Assembly: GCF_001905735.1 (NCBI RefSeq) | Contig: NZ_LISW01000001.1 | Location: 427,947-491,946, forward strand | DNA from: Streptomyces sp. CB01249 | Lineage (GTDB): Bacteria > Actinomycetota > Actinomycetes > Streptomycetales > Streptomycetaceae | Reading direction: 5' to 3' | DNA: 64,000 nt | Shown: piece after piece, positions 1 through 8,277 of the stretch | How the letters are laid out: the number at the start of each line of letters is the position of its first letter | How positions within the stretch are numbered: the stretch's first letter is position 1 | Notes under the pieces: model-generated | Seen by the model: only the letters and a program-made list of their open reading frames with translations | What the model was told of the DNA's origin: nothing | Database searches by the model: none | Made by a program: the position numbers and the translations under genes

Positions 1-684
1 CGGGGGAGCGGGCGGTGCCGAGGCGATGGCGGAGAACTCCTCCTGGGCCCATTCCAGCTTGCCCTGCCGGTCGAGCTCGTCCTCCAGCGCGTTGCGCAGG
101 TCGATGAGGAGCTCGACGTCGAGCGCGGCGTAACGCAGCCAGGGCTCGGGCAGCGGGCGGGTGGACCAGTCGACGGCGGAGTGGCCCTTCTCCAGCGAGT
201 AGCCGAGGACGTTCTCGACCATGGCGCCGAGGCCGACGCGCGGGAAGCCGGCCAGCCGTCCGGCGAGCTCGGTGTCGAAGAGCCCGGTCGGTGTCATCCC
301 TATCTCGCGCAGACAGGGCAGGTCCTGCGTCGCCGCGTGCAGGATCCACTCGGTGCCGCGCAGGGCCTCGCCGAGCCCGGAGAGGTCGGGGCAGCCGACG
401 GGGTCCACGAGCGCGCTGCCCGCCCCGTCGCGGCGCAGCTGGACGAGATAGGCGCGCTGGCCGTAGCGGTAGCCGGACGCCCGCTCGGCGTCCACGGCCA
501 CCGGGCCCGAACCCGCGGCGAATGCGGCGATCACCCCGGCCAGGGCGTCGTCGGACGCCACCACCGGCGGAATGCCCTCGCGCGGTTCGAGCAAGGGGAT
601 CGGCGCCGGGGCGACGTCGTCCGGGGGAGCGCCCCCGGTGGTTCGCAGTGATGTGTCTGCTGCGGTCTCTTGGGCGTCGGTCAC
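1..684 (-). CDS. RNase D-family 3'-5' exonuclease (3' end outside window)
   Basis: N-terminal 228 codons of a DEDD-type 3'-5' exonuclease of the RNase D family, which trims RNA 3' ends in the cytoplasm. I read it directly from the reverse strand because the frame stays open to the window edge. The metal-binding pattern is visible: D65 and E67 in VAVDAERASG, D121 in HAATQDLPCL, and Y185/D189 in YAALDVELL. A helical HRDC domain normally follows and would lie outside the window. The start is GTG at 684, giving MTDAQETAAD; a low-complexity stretch of about 40 residues precedes the fold, as is common in actinobacterial members. No Shine-Dalgarno sequence is visible, so translation may be leaderless. 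The family is confident; the exact RNA substrate is not known from sequence. Confidence 0.88.
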   Translation of the reverse strand, partial: MTDAQETAADTSLRTTGGAPPDDVAPAPIPLLEPREGIPPVVASDDALAGVIAAFAAGSGPVAVDAERASGYRYGQRAYLVQLRRDGAGSALVDPVGCPDLSGLGEALRGTEWILHAATQDLPCLREIGMTPTGLFDTELAGRLAGFPRVGLGAMVENVLGYSLEKGHSAVDWSTRPLPEPWLRYAALDVELLIDLRNALEDELDRQGKLEWAQEEFSAIASAPPAPP

Positions 685-708
685 GTGTCAAGGGTATCTG
701 TGTGTGCG

Positions 709-746
709 CGGCGCCTGCCGACGGAACGTTCCGTCGGCAGGCGCCG
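709..746. terminator. 38-bp perfect palindrome, probable terminator
   Basis: The left arm CGGCGCCTGCCGACGGAAC (709-727) is matched exactly by its reverse complement at 728-746. It lies just beyond the stop of the response-regulator gene (800) and before the RNase D start (684), so it would fold into a very stable hairpin at the end of the regulator transcript. No T-run follows on the minus strand, which is usual for Streptomyces terminators. Confidence 0.7.
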
Positions 747-799
747 ATGCACGTAATCCAGCCGGTTCCGTACGCCGTGCACCGGCCGGGGGCGGGGAA

Positions 800-1462
800 T
801 CAGTGGATGATGCCCGTCCGCAGGGCCACCGCGACCATGCCGGCGCGGTCGCCGGTGCCCAGCTTGCGGGCGATGCGGGCGAGGTGGCTCTTCACGGTCA
901 GGGCGGAAAGACCCATGGAGACACCGATGGCCTTGTTGGACTGGCCCTCGGCGACGAGTCGCAGGACCTCCACCTCGCGGCCGGACAGTTCGCGGTAGCC
1001 GCCCGGGTGGCTCGGGGTGCCGGGGGGCCGGCGGTGCATCCGGGCGGCGGTGGCGCCGATGGGGGCGACGCCGGGACGGGCCGGGTGGCCGATGTTGGTA
1101 CGGGTGCCGGTGACGACGTAGCCCTTGACGCCGCCCGCGAGGGCGTTGCGCACGGCGCCGATGTCGTCGGCGGCGGACAGGGCGAGACCGTTGGGCCAGC
1201 CGGCGGCTCGGGTTTCGGACAGCAGGGTCAGCCCGGAACCGTCGGGCAGGTGGACGTCGGCTACGCAGATGTCGCGCGGGTTGCCGACGCGGGGACGGGC
1301 CTCCGCGATGGACGACGCCTCGATGACGTCACGAACTCCGAGGGCCCACAGATGGCGGGTCACGGTGGAACGGACGCGCGGGTCGGCCACGACGACCATG
1401 GCCGTCGGCTTGTTCGGGCGGTAGGCGACCAGGCTTGCGGGCTGCTCGAGGAGAACGGACAC
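800..1462 (-). CDS. LuxR-family response regulator with an atypical receiver
   Basis: A 220-residue DNA-binding regulator with a receiver-like domain (about 20-130) and a LuxR/NarL helix-turn-helix (about 158-215; ELSGREVEVLRLVAEG followed by LTVKSHLARIARKLG). D69 sits in VADVHLPDGSG, the normal phosphoacceptor place. However only one acidic residue (D27) is present where active receivers carry two, and the conserved lysine after the GxxGYxx stretch is replaced (GYVVTG). This suggests phosphorylation-independent or altered signalling. No kinase gene is adjacent, so it is an orphan regulator. The GTG start at 1462 has a strong AGGAGG 4 nt upstream. Its leader (1463-1700) is unusually AT-rich for this genome. 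Target genes cannot be deduced. Confidence 0.85.
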   Translation of the reverse strand: MSVLLEQPASLVAYRPNKPTAMVVVADPRVRSTVTRHLWALGVRDVIEASSIAEARPRVGNPRDICVADVHLPDGSGLTLLSETRAAGWPNGLALSAADDIGAVRNALAGGVKGYVVTGTRTNIGHPARPGVAPIGATAARMHRRPPGTPSHPGGYRELSGREVEVLRLVAEGQSNKAIGVSMGLSALTVKSHLARIARKLGTGDRAGMVAVALRTGIIH

Positions 1463-1700
1463 CAGGCCTCCTGGGGAGTGGCGGGGCGGTCCGGCTCGGG
1501 GGTGAAGCCGGGGCGAACCGTGCTTGAAGGGTCATTGACTCCTTCGGCAGCAGACCCCTGCTCCTTTAGGGGAAGATCACGATTTATTGAGTAACAATTC
1601 GGGCAAATGGGGTTCTCGATCGGTTCTTGAGAGCGTTTTCTGCTGGCTGAAACTGATCGCATGACGCGGTGTCACGGAAATCGTCCGACGCGGCGGCACG
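1463..1700 (-). promoter_or_regulatory. AT-rich leader/promoter region of the response regulator
   Basis: The stretch around 1560-1670 is strikingly AT-rich (for example TTTATTGAGTAACAATT) in otherwise very GC-rich DNA. It lies directly upstream of the minus-strand regulator and downstream of the DUF3000 terminator, so it most likely holds the regulator's promoter and a long 5' leader. I see no clear -35/-10 pair that I would commit to. Confidence 0.4.
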
Positions 1701-1727
1701 AAAAAGGGGCGGCCCGGAGGCCGCCCC
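1701..1727 (-). terminator. Rho-independent terminator of the DUF3000 gene
   Basis: A 9-bp perfect stem, GGGGCGGCC (1706-1714) and GGCCGCCCC (1719-1727), encloses a 4-nt loop. On the minus strand it is followed immediately by five T (the A-run at 1701-1705), a classic intrinsic terminator. It sits 24 nt beyond the DUF3000 stop codon. Confidence 0.85.
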
Positions 1728-1750
1728 GCTCGCGCCGGTCATGACAGGGA

Positions 1751-2410
1751 CTACGTCGTCTGCGGGCCCCGGCGCTGTGGGAGCGTGACCACCGTCGCGT
1801 CGAGAGGGCCCGACGGCGGCAGGCCCGCGATCTGGCAGAGCAGGTCGCCCCAGGCGACCAGGTGCGCCGCCGCGTCCGGTGCGCCGCCCAGCCCCTCGCG
1901 CGGGGTCCAGGAGGCCCTGATCTCGATCTGCGTCGCGGGGCGCCGGGTCTCCAGCGCGCCGAAGTAGTGCGAGCCCGCCATGGTGACCGTGCCGCCCGCC
2001 TCCCCGTAGAACAGGCCCCGGGCCTCCAGCGCGCCGGTCAGCCAGGACCAGCAGACCTCGGGGAGCAGCGGATCGGCGGCCATCTCCGGCTCCAGCTCGG
2101 CGCGGACGAGGGTCACCAGCCGGAAATTGCCCTGCCACGCCTCGTGGCCGGCCGGGTCGTGGAGCAGGACGAGCCGGCCGTCGGCGAGGTCGTCGTCGCC
2201 GTCGACCACCGCCGCCTCCAGCGCGTACGCGTGCGGGGCGAGCCGCTTCGGCGGCCGGGTCGGCTCCACCTCCAGTTCGGGGCGCAGCCGCGCCGCGCGC
2301 AGCGCGTCCACCGCCGAACGGAACGCGGACGGTACGGCACCACCCTCCGCGCCGTCCGTGCCGTCAGCGCCATCGGATTGACCGGAGATGTGTCCCTGAG
2401 CCGCAGCCAT
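1751..2410 (-). CDS. DUF3000 domain protein
   Basis: A 219-residue protein of the actinobacterial DUF3000 family, function unknown. A Gly/Asp-rich tail of about 25 residues precedes the conserved part, which starts near [16 protein letters not shown] and includes LAPHAYALEA, HEAWQGNFRLVTLVRAE, CWSWLTGALE and QIEIRASWTP. There is no signal peptide or membrane segment, so it should be cytosolic. It is transcribed divergently from hemE, a neighbourhood I recall as common in Streptomyces, which hints at but does not prove a link to haem metabolism. There is no Shine-Dalgarno; a -10-like TACTCT lies 7 nt before the ATG, so the message is probably leaderless. Confidence 0.85.
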   Translation of the reverse strand: MAAAQGHISGQSDGADGTDGAEGGAVPSAFRSAVDALRAARLRPELEVEPTRPPKRLAPHAYALEAAVVDGDDDLADGRLVLLHDPAGHEAWQGNFRLVTLVRAELEPEMAADPLLPEVCWSWLTGALEARGLFYGEAGGTVTMAGSHYFGALETRRPATQIEIRASWTPREGLGGAPDAAAHLVAWGDLLCQIAGLPPSGPLDATVVTLPQRRGPQTT

Positions 2411-2417
2411 GCGGGGA

Positions 2418-2423
2418 AGAGTA
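2418..2423 (-). promoter_or_regulatory. -10 element for leaderless DUF3000 message
   Basis: On the minus strand TACTCT ends 7 nt before the ATG of the DUF3000 gene, the spacing expected when transcription starts at the A of the start codon. No ribosome binding site lies in between. The -35 is not obvious. Confidence 0.45.
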
Positions 2424-2502
2424 GGCGGAACGGGAGCTCCGTGCGCGGAAGGACACCCGTGCGGGGCCGGGCTCGTTGCCCACGCGTGCGAAGATTCTGT
2501 GC

Positions 2503-3576
2503 GTGAGTGCCAACGACCGCCCCTCCGGGCCGCAGACGAAGACTTCCGCCACCTACGACTCGGCGTTCCTCAAGGCGTGCCGGCGCGAGCCGGTCCCGCA
2601 CACGCCGGTCTGGTTCATGCGCCAGGCGGGGCGCTCGCTGCCCGAGTACCTGAAGGTGCGCGAAGGCATCCCGATGCTCGAGTCCTGCACGATGCCGGAG
2701 CTCGTCACCGAGATCACCATGCAGCCCGTCCGCCGCCACAAGGTCGACGCCGCCGTCTACTACAGCGACATCGTCGTCCCGCTGAAGGCGATCGGCATCG
2801 ACCTCGACATCAAGCCCGGCGTGGGCCCGGTGATCGCCGAGCCGATCCGCACCCGCGCCGACCTCGCCCGACTGCGCGACCTGACCCCCGAGGACGTCCC
2901 GTACGTCACCGAGGCCGTCCGGCTGCTCACCGCCGAGCTGGGGGAGACCCCGCTGATCGGCTTCGCGGGCGCGCCGTTCACCCTCGCGAGCTACCTCGTG
3001 GAGGGCGGGCCCTCGCGCAACCACGAGCACACCAAGGCCATGATGTACGGCGACCCGGAGCTCTGGGCCGACCTGCTCGACCGGCTCGCCGAGATCACCG
3101 GCGCCTTCCTCAAGGTCCAGATCGAGGCCGGCGCCTCGGCCGTCCAGCTCTTCGACTCCTGGGTCGGCGCCCTGGCCCCCGCCGACTACCGGCGCTCCGT
3201 GCTGCCCGCCTCCGCGAAGGTCTTCGACGCCGTCGCCGCGTACGACGTCCCCCGCATCCACTTCGGCGTCGGCACCGGCGAACTGCTCGGCCTGATGGGC
3301 GAGGCCGGGGCGGACGTCGTCGGCGTCGACTGGCGGGTGTCGCTGGACGAGGCGGCGCGCCGCGTCGGCCCCGGCAAGGCGCTGCAGGGCAACCTCGACC
3401 CGGCGGTGCTGTTCGCGCCGACCTCCGCGGTGGAGGCCAAGACCCGGGAGGTGCTGGACGCGGCCGCCGGTCTGGAGGGCCACATCTTCAACCTGGGCCA
3501 CGGCGTCATGCCGAACATGGACCCGGACGCGCTCTCCCGCCTCGTCGAGTACGTCCACACCCGCACCGCCCGCTGA
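2503..3576 (+). CDS. hemE: Uroporphyrinogen decarboxylase
   Basis: HemE removes the four acetate carboxyl groups of uroporphyrinogen III to give coproporphyrinogen III, in the cytosol. The 357-residue length fits the family. The signature [12 protein letters not shown] supplies the substrate-binding arginine, and [14 protein letters not shown] carries the catalytic aspartate; LGHGVMP near the C-terminus is the conserved histidine loop. I start at GTG 2503 (VSANDRPSG) rather than the upstream in-frame TTG at 2476, because family members begin close to [22 protein letters not shown] and neither start has a Shine-Dalgarno. It stands apart from hemG/hemQ by one opposing gene but belongs to the same pathway. 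Confidence 0.97.
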   Translation: MSANDRPSGPQTKTSATYDSAFLKACRREPVPHTPVWFMRQAGRSLPEYLKVREGIPMLESCTMPELVTEITMQPVRRHKVDAAVYYSDIVVPLKAIGIDLDIKPGVGPVIAEPIRTRADLARLRDLTPEDVPYVTEAVRLLTAELGETPLIGFAGAPFTLASYLVEGGPSRNHEHTKAMMYGDPELWADLLDRLAEITGAFLKVQIEAGASAVQLFDSWVGALAPADYRRSVLPASAKVFDAVAAYDVPRIHFGVGTGELLGLMGEAGADVVGVDWRVSLDEAARRVGPGKALQGNLDPAVLFAPTSAVEAKTREVLDAAAGLEGHIFNLGHGVMPNMDPDALSRLVEYVHTRTAR

Positions 3577-3585
3577 ACCCCGCGC

Positions 3586-3619
3586 GAAGGCGGGCGCCGC
3601 TCAGTCGGTGCCCGCCTTC
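3586..3619. terminator. Bidirectional terminator between hemE and the oxidoreductase
   Basis: GAAGGCGGGC (3586-3595) pairs perfectly with GCCCGCCTTC (3610-3619), a 10-bp stem with a 14-nt loop. It lies between two convergent genes and overlaps the last codons of the oxidoreductase, so it can serve both transcripts. Confidence 0.7.
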
Positions 3620-4983
3620 CGCAGCACCGACACGGTCTTGCGGGCCGCCACCAGGACCGGGTCCCAGACCGGGGAGAACGGCGGCGCGTAGCCCAGGTCC
3701 AGGGCCGTCATCTGCTCGACGGTCATCCGGGCGGTGAGCGCCACCGCCGCCACGTCGACCCGCTTGGCCGCGCCCTCGCGGCCCACGATCTGCACGCCGA
3801 GGAGCCGGCCCGTGCGGTACTCCGCGAGCATCTTCACCGTCATCAGCCGGGCGTCCGGGTAGTAGCCCGCCCGGCTGGTCGACTCGATCGTGGCCGTGAC
3901 GTACCGCAGGCCCACCGCCCGGGCGTCCTTCTCGCGCAGCCCGGTCCGGGCGATCTCCAGGTCGCACACCTTGCTCACCGCCGTACCCACCACACCGGGG
4001 AACGTGCCGTAGCCGCCGCCCACGTTGGAGCCGATGACCTGGCCGTGCTTGTTGGCGTGCGTGCCGAGCGCGATGTGCCGGGTGTGGCCCGCGACCAGGT
4101 CCAGGACCTCCACGCAGTCGCCGCCCGCCCAGATGTTCTCGTGGCCCTGGACGCGCATCGCCAGGTCGGTGAGCAGCCCGCCGTGCGGCCCGAGCGGCAG
4201 CCCGGCCTCCCGCGCCAGGGCCGTTTCCGGCTCGACGCCGATGCCCAGCACCACGATGTCCGCCGGGTAGGACGCGTCGTCCGTGACGACCTCGGTGACC
4301 CGGCCGTCGTCCCCGGTACGGATCGCGGTGACCGCCGCCCCGTTCACCGTGGTGATCCCGAGCCCGTCCATCGCGTCGTGGACCAGGCGCCCCATGTCCG
4401 GGTCGAGGGTGGCCATCGGCTGTTCGCCGCGGTTGAGGACGGTCACCTCGAAGCCGCGCTTCAGCATCGCCTCGGCCATCTCGACGCCGATGTACCCCGC
4501 CCCGACGACGACCGCGCGCCGGCCCTCCGTCCGGTCCAGGCTGTCCAGCAGCGCCTGCCCGTCGTCCAGCGTCTGCACCCCGTGCACCCCCGCCGCGTCC
4601 ATGCCGGGCAGGTTTGGGCGCACCGGCCGCGCCCCGGTGGCGACGACCAGCTTGTCGAACCCGGTCCAGTACGTCTCGCCGGACTCCCGGTCCAGGGCGC
4701 GCACCCGCCGCCCCGCCACGTCGATCTCGGTGACCTCGGTGCGGGTGCGCAGGTCGATGTCGCGGGCCCGGTGCTCCTCGGGCGTACGGGCGATGAGGTC
4801 GTCCCGGTCGGTCACGTCGCCGCCGACCCAGTACGGGATGCCGCACGCGGAGTACGAGGTGAAGTGCCCCCGCTCGAAGGCGGTGATGCTCAGCTCCTCC
4901 GGGCCCTTGAGCCGCCGTGCCTGGGACGCGGCGGACATGCCCGCCGCGTCCCCGCCGATGACCACCAGTCGTTCCGCCGCCAT
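3601..4983 (-). CDS. FAD-dependent CoA-disulfide reductase/NADH oxidase-like protein
   Basis: A 460-residue pyridine-nucleotide disulfide oxidoreductase of class III. It has an N-terminal FAD Rossmann motif (VVIGGDAAGMSAASQ), a single redox cysteine C47 in SYSACGIPYWVGG, a second NAD(P)H Rossmann motif (VVGAGYIGVEMAEAM), the FAD-binding AGGDCVEV stretch and a C-terminal dimerisation domain. The single N-terminal cysteine with the following GIPYxxGG is typical of coenzyme A disulfide reductase and related NADH oxidases or peroxidases, so a role in thiol or oxygen detoxification is likely. The substrate cannot be fixed from sequence. The ATG start at 4983 has GGAGGGA at good spacing. It is divergent from hemG, with a large inverted repeat between them. 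Confidence 0.88.
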   Translation of the reverse strand: MAAERLVVIGGDAAGMSAASQARRLKGPEELSITAFERGHFTSYSACGIPYWVGGDVTDRDDLIARTPEEHRARDIDLRTRTEVTEIDVAGRRVRALDRESGETYWTGFDKLVVATGARPVRPNLPGMDAAGVHGVQTLDDGQALLDSLDRTEGRRAVVVGAGYIGVEMAEAMLKRGFEVTVLNRGEQPMATLDPDMGRLVHDAMDGLGITTVNGAAVTAIRTGDDGRVTEVVTDDASYPADIVVLGIGVEPETALAREAGLPLGPHGGLLTDLAMRVQGHENIWAGGDCVEVLDLVAGHTRHIALGTHANKHGQVIGSNVGGGYGTFPGVVGTAVSKVCDLEIARTGLREKDARAVGLRYVTATIESTSRAGYYPDARLMTVKMLAEYRTGRLLGVQIVGREGAAKRVDVAAVALTARMTVEQMTALDLGYAPPFSPVWDPVLVAARKTVSVLRKAGTD

Positions 4984-5031
4984 GCCGGTCCCTCCGAAGC
5001 GCGTCCGAAAACACCCACGCTACGGCGTCCC

Positions 5032-5071
5032 ACCGGTTCCGAGCCGGTCCTGGCCGGGGCTCGGAACCGGT
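5032..5071. promoter_or_regulatory. 14-bp inverted repeat in the oxidoreductase/hemG intergenic region
   Basis: ACCGGTTCCGAGCC (5032-5045) and GGCTCGGAACCGGT (5058-5071) are perfect inverted copies with a 12-nt spacer. The repeat ends 16 nt before the hemG start, in the divergent intergenic region. It may be an operator acting on both genes or a hairpin in the hemG leader. The choice between these is not decided by sequence. Confidence 0.5.
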
Positions 5072-5087
5072 TTGAGAGAGTGGAGCC

Positions 5088-6560
5088 ATGCAGCCATCCA
5101 CACACCGCGCGGACCGGACCCCCCGCCACGTCGTCGTCATCGGCGGCGGCATCGCCGGACTCGCGGCCGCCCACCGGCTCGTCGGCGCCGGGCTGAGGGT
5201 CACCGTTCTGGAGGCGACCGACCGGCTCGGCGGCAAGCTGATGACCGGTGAAGTCGCCGGTGTCCGGGTCGACCTCGGCGCCGAGTCCATGCTCGCCCGC
5301 CGCCCGGAGGCCGTCGCCCTGGCCCGCGCCGTGGGCCTCGGCGACCGCCTCCAGCCGCCCGCCACGGCCACCGCCGCGCTGTGGACGCGCGACGCGCTGC
5401 GCCCGATGCCCAAGGGCCATGTGATGGGCGTCCCGGGCGACCCGGCCGTCCTCGGCGAGGTGTTGTCGGCCGAGGGGCTGGCCCGGATCGCCGAGGACCG
5501 CGAACTGCCCTCGGTGGCCGTGGGCGAGGACGTCGCCGTCGGCGCGTACGTGGCGGACCGGCTCGGGCGCGAGGTTGTGGACCGACTGGTGGAGCCGCTG
5601 CTCGGCGGGGTGTACGCGGGCGACGCCTACCGGATCTCGATGCGCGCCGCCGTACCCCAGCTCTTCGAGGCCGCCCGGGAGGGCGGCTCCCTGCTCGACG
5701 GGGTCACCCGGCTCCAGGAGCGGGCCGCCGCCCGGCAGCAGACCGGGCCCGTCTTCCAAGGCATCGAGGGCGGCATCGGCACCCTCCCCGGGGCCGTCGC
5801 GGACGCCGTGCGCGCCGGGGGAGGCGCGATCCTCACCGAGACCCCGGTGCTGGGCCTGACCCGCACCACCGACGGCTGGGACGTCCGCACGGACACCGGG
5901 GTCGTCTCCGCCGACGGCCTCGTCCTCGCCGTGCCCGCCTGGTCCGCCGCCACGCTGCTCGCCGCCGAGTCACCGGGCGCCTCGGCCGAACTGGCGGGCG
6001 TCGAGTACGCGTCGATGGCGCTGGTCACCATGGCGTTCCGGCGCTCCGACGTCACCGGCACGGCCTTCGACGGGCGCTCCGGCTTCCTCGTACCGCCGGT
6101 CGACGGGCACACCATCAAGGCCGCCACCTTCTCCACGCACAAGTGGCAGTGGGTCGCGGACGCGGCCCCGGACCTCTTCGTGCTGCGGACCTCGGTGGGC
6201 CGGTACGGCGAGGAGGAGCACCTGCACCGCGAGGACGTCGAGCTCGTCGGCGTATCGCTGCGCGACCTCGCCGCCGCGACCGGGCTCACCGCGCGGCCCG
6301 TGGCGACCGAGGTCACCCGGTGGATCGGCGGACTGCCCCAGTACCCGGTGGGCCACCTCACCCGGGTCGCCCGCATCCGAGACGAGGTCGCGAAGCTGCC
6401 CGCGCTGCGGGTGTGCGGCGCGGTGTACGACGGGGTCGGCATCCCCGCCTGCGTGGCGAGCGCGCACCGGGCGGCGGACGAGATCGCCGGGGATCTCACC
6501 GGGGAGATCATCGCCACGCCGACCCTGGTTCAGGGCACTCGGAGCGAGGCGGGACAATAG
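5088..6560 (+). CDS. hemG: Coproporphyrinogen III oxidase / protoporphyrinogen oxidase (HemY type)
   Basis: A 490-residue FAD flavoprotein of the HemY/CgoX family. The dinucleotide motif [16 protein letters not shown] (about 16-31) and the following [11 protein letters not shown] are diagnostic, and the C-terminal [24 protein letters not shown] is the conserved FAD-contacting end. In actinobacteria, which use the coproporphyrin-dependent route and HemQ, this enzyme normally oxidises coproporphyrinogen III to coproporphyrin III with oxygen. The hemQ gene right after it supports that assignment. The gene starts at ATG 5088 with GGAG close upstream, behind a large inverted repeat. The traditional symbol hemG is used in Streptomyces annotations although the protein is of HemY type. 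Confidence 0.95.
   Translation: MQPSTHRADRTPRHVVVIGGGIAGLAAAHRLVGAGLRVTVLEATDRLGGKLMTGEVAGVRVDLGAESMLARRPEAVALARAVGLGDRLQPPATATAALWTRDALRPMPKGHVMGVPGDPAVLGEVLSAEGLARIAEDRELPSVAVGEDVAVGAYVADRLGREVVDRLVEPLLGGVYAGDAYRISMRAAVPQLFEAAREGGSLLDGVTRLQERAAARQQTGPVFQGIEGGIGTLPGAVADAVRAGGGAILTETPVLGLTRTTDGWDVRTDTGVVSADGLVLAVPAWSAATLLAAESPGASAELAGVEYASMALVTMAFRRSDVTGTAFDGRSGFLVPPVDGHTIKAATFSTHKWQWVADAAPDLFVLRTSVGRYGEEEHLHREDVELVGVSLRDLAAATGLTARPVATEVTRWIGGLPQYPVGHLTRVARIRDEVAKLPALRVCGAVYDGVGIPACVASAHRAADEIAGDLTGEIIATPTLVQGTRSEAGQ
6553..6558 (+). promoter_or_regulatory. -10 element for a possible leaderless hemQ message
   Basis: GACAAT overlaps the hemG stop codon and ends 6 nt before the hemQ ATG. This spacing and the absence of a Shine-Dalgarno suggest that hemQ can be transcribed from its own leaderless promoter in addition to read-through from hemG. 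No good -35 hexamer was found. Confidence 0.35.
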
Positions 6561-6564
6561 CCGT

Positions 6565-7299
6565 ATGAGTGCTCCTGAGACTGCGACATCAAGCAAGGTT
6601 CCGAACGCCGGCAAGAAGGCCAAGGACCTCAACGACGTCATCCGCTACACACTGTGGTCCGTCTTCAAGCTGCGCGACGTCCTGCCCGCCGACACGGACC
6701 GCGCGGCCGTCGCCGGTGAGGTCCAGGAGCTGTTCGACCAGCTCGCCGCGAAGGACATCACCATCCGAGGCACGTACGACGTCTCGGGCCTCCGCGCCGA
6801 CGCCGATCTCCTGATCTGGTGGCACGCGGAGACCGCGGACGAGCTGCAGGAGGCGTACAACCTCTTCCGCCGCACCCGGCTCGGCCGCCACCTGGAGCCG
6901 GTCTGGTCGAACATGGCGCTGCACCGCCCCGCCGAGTTCAACAAGTCGCACATCCCGGCTTTCCTCGCCGACGAGACGCCGCGCAACTACGTCAGCGTCT
7001 ACCCCTTCGTGCGCTCGTACGACTGGTACCTGCTGCCCGACGAGGACCGCCGCCGCATGCTCGCCGACCACGGCAAGATGGCCCGCGGCTACCCCGACGT
7101 GCGCGCCAACACCGTCGCCTCGTTCTCGCTCGGCGACTACGAATGGATGCTGGCCTTCGAGGCGGACGAGCTGTACCGCATCGTGGACCTGATGCGTCAC
7201 CTCAGGGCCTCCGAGGCGCGGATGCACGTCCGCGAGGAGGTCCCCTTCTTCACCGGCCGGCGCAAGTCGGTCGCGGACCTGGTGGCCGGGCTCGCCTAG
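6565..7299 (+). CDS. hemQ: Coproheme decarboxylase HemQ (ChdC)
   Basis: HemQ performs the last step of the coproporphyrin-dependent haem route, decarboxylating two propionates of coproheme with peroxide to form haem b. It belongs to the chlorite-dismutase-like fold. The 244-residue protein carries the expected [16 protein letters not shown] segment, with Y146 at the catalytic tyrosine position, and H169 in [13 protein letters not shown] at the proximal haem ligand position. The arginine typical of true chlorite dismutases is not evident, as expected for HemQ. It begins 4 nt after hemG, so the two probably form one operon and act in sequence with a ferrochelatase not seen here. Confidence 0.95.
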   Translation: MSAPETATSSKVPNAGKKAKDLNDVIRYTLWSVFKLRDVLPADTDRAAVAGEVQELFDQLAAKDITIRGTYDVSGLRADADLLIWWHAETADELQEAYNLFRRTRLGRHLEPVWSNMALHRPAEFNKSHIPAFLADETPRNYVSVYPFVRSYDWYLLPDEDRRRMLADHGKMARGYPDVRANTVASFSLGDYEWMLAFEADELYRIVDLMRHLRASEARMHVREEVPFFTGRRKSVADLVAGLA

Positions 7300-7347
7300 C
7301 GAACGGGCTTGTGACCACCCCAACCCGGAAGATCAGACGGCGGGTCC

Positions 7348-7364
7348 ACGGCACCTCGTGCCGT
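7348..7364. terminator. Hairpin downstream of hemQ
   Basis: ACGGCAC (7348-7354) pairs with GTGCCGT (7358-7364) over a 3-nt loop, extended by an outer CGGCGG/CCGCCG pair. It is the first of two hairpins in the convergent gap after hemQ and probably ends the hemG-hemQ transcript. Confidence 0.5.
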
Positions 7365-7396
7365 CCGCCGGTCCAGCGACACCGGGTTCGGCTCAG

Positions 7397-7427
7397 CGGT
7401 GCGGCGCGCTTCCTGCGCGCCGCACCG
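7397..7427. terminator. Bidirectional terminator between hemQ and the TIGR04222 operon
   Basis: CGGTGCGGCGCGC (7397-7409) and GCGCGCCGCACCG (7415-7427) form a perfect 13-bp stem with a 5-nt loop. It sits five bases beyond the stop of the TIGR04222 gene on the minus strand and downstream of hemQ on the plus strand. Confidence 0.75.
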
Positions 7428-7431
7428 TTCG

Positions 7432-8214
7432 TCATTCGCGGGCGCCCAGCCGCTTCCGTACGCCCGACCGGCCGGTCAGCGCCGCCCGCAGCGCCGGGTC
7501 GTCCACCGCGTCCACCCCGCGCACCGCGACCGTCACCAGCGTGTCGCCCGTCGCACCGTCCCCCGGCACCGCGCACGCCGCCAGCAGCCGCTGCCCGGCC
7601 GGGGAGGCCCAGGAACCGTAGGGGTGCGCCTCGATCCGGGCGATGGCCAGGCACCCCAGGGTCAGCGCCAGCGGCAGCGCGAACCACACCGGCATCAGGG
7701 CCGCGCCCCCGGCGCCGGGCGCGAGCAGGGCGGCGGCACCCAGCGCGGCCACCAGCAGCGCCGCCCCGCGCACCGCCCGCACCGCCGAGGCGACGTCCGC
7801 CCCGCGCGGGACCGCCAGACCGGCGGCGACGAGCCGGTCGGCCACCGCGCGTACGGCGTCGGCCGCCGCGGCCGAGGCGCGCACCGGCGCTATCGGCGAC
7901 TGGCCCTCCGGCCCTATGGCCCGGATCACCGTACGTTCCACCTCGTCGCGGCCCTCGGGGTCCACGACCGTCGCCCAGCCGGTGTGGGCCAGCAGCAGCC
8001 GGCGCCGCAGATGCATGGAGACCAGCGCCAGATCGGCGACCCGGCCGGGCCCGCCCGCCAGGAACGCCGCCTCGTACAGCGTGAGTTGCCGTCCGCGCGG
8101 CGCACCGGTCGCGGCCATCGGCCGCCGGGCCGCGCGGGCCGCCGCGATACAGAGCCGGGCGCAGGAAAGACCCGCCGCACCCCACGCGACCAGCAGCAAC
8201 AGAAACGGCACCAT
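7432..8214 (-). CDS. TIGR04222-type membrane protein without Cys tail
   Basis: A 260-residue membrane protein. An N-terminal hydrophobic segment (FLLLLVAWGAAGL) and a further hydrophobic stretch around residues 145-190 flank a cytosolic-looking domain containing YEAAFLAGGPGRVADLAL. The same motif, FLxGGPGRVxDxAL, appears in the next gene upstream, so the two are paralogues; I recognise this as the TIGR04222 membrane-protein family, whose function is not established. Unlike its neighbour it has no cysteine-rich C-terminal tail. It lies 63 nt downstream of that gene and is the last gene of the likely MNIO operon, ending at a strong terminator. It could be a membrane partner or scaffold for the modified Cys-rich protein; this is inference. 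Confidence 0.75.
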   Translation of the reverse strand: MVPFLLLLVAWGAAGLSCARLCIAAARAARRPMAATGAPRGRQLTLYEAAFLAGGPGRVADLALVSMHLRRRLLLAHTGWATVVDPEGRDEVERTVIRAIGPEGQSPIAPVRASAAAADAVRAVADRLVAAGLAVPRGADVASAVRAVRGAALLVAALGAAALLAPGAGGAALMPVWFALPLALTLGCLAIARIEAHPYGSWASPAGQRLLAACAVPGDGATGDTLVTVAVRGVDAVDDPALRAALTGRSGVRKRLGARE

Positions 8215-8277
8215 GCCGGTGTTCTATGCCAGCACCGCCCGCCGCGCCATAGCTCGTCCAGTAAGTGGACGGCCGTC

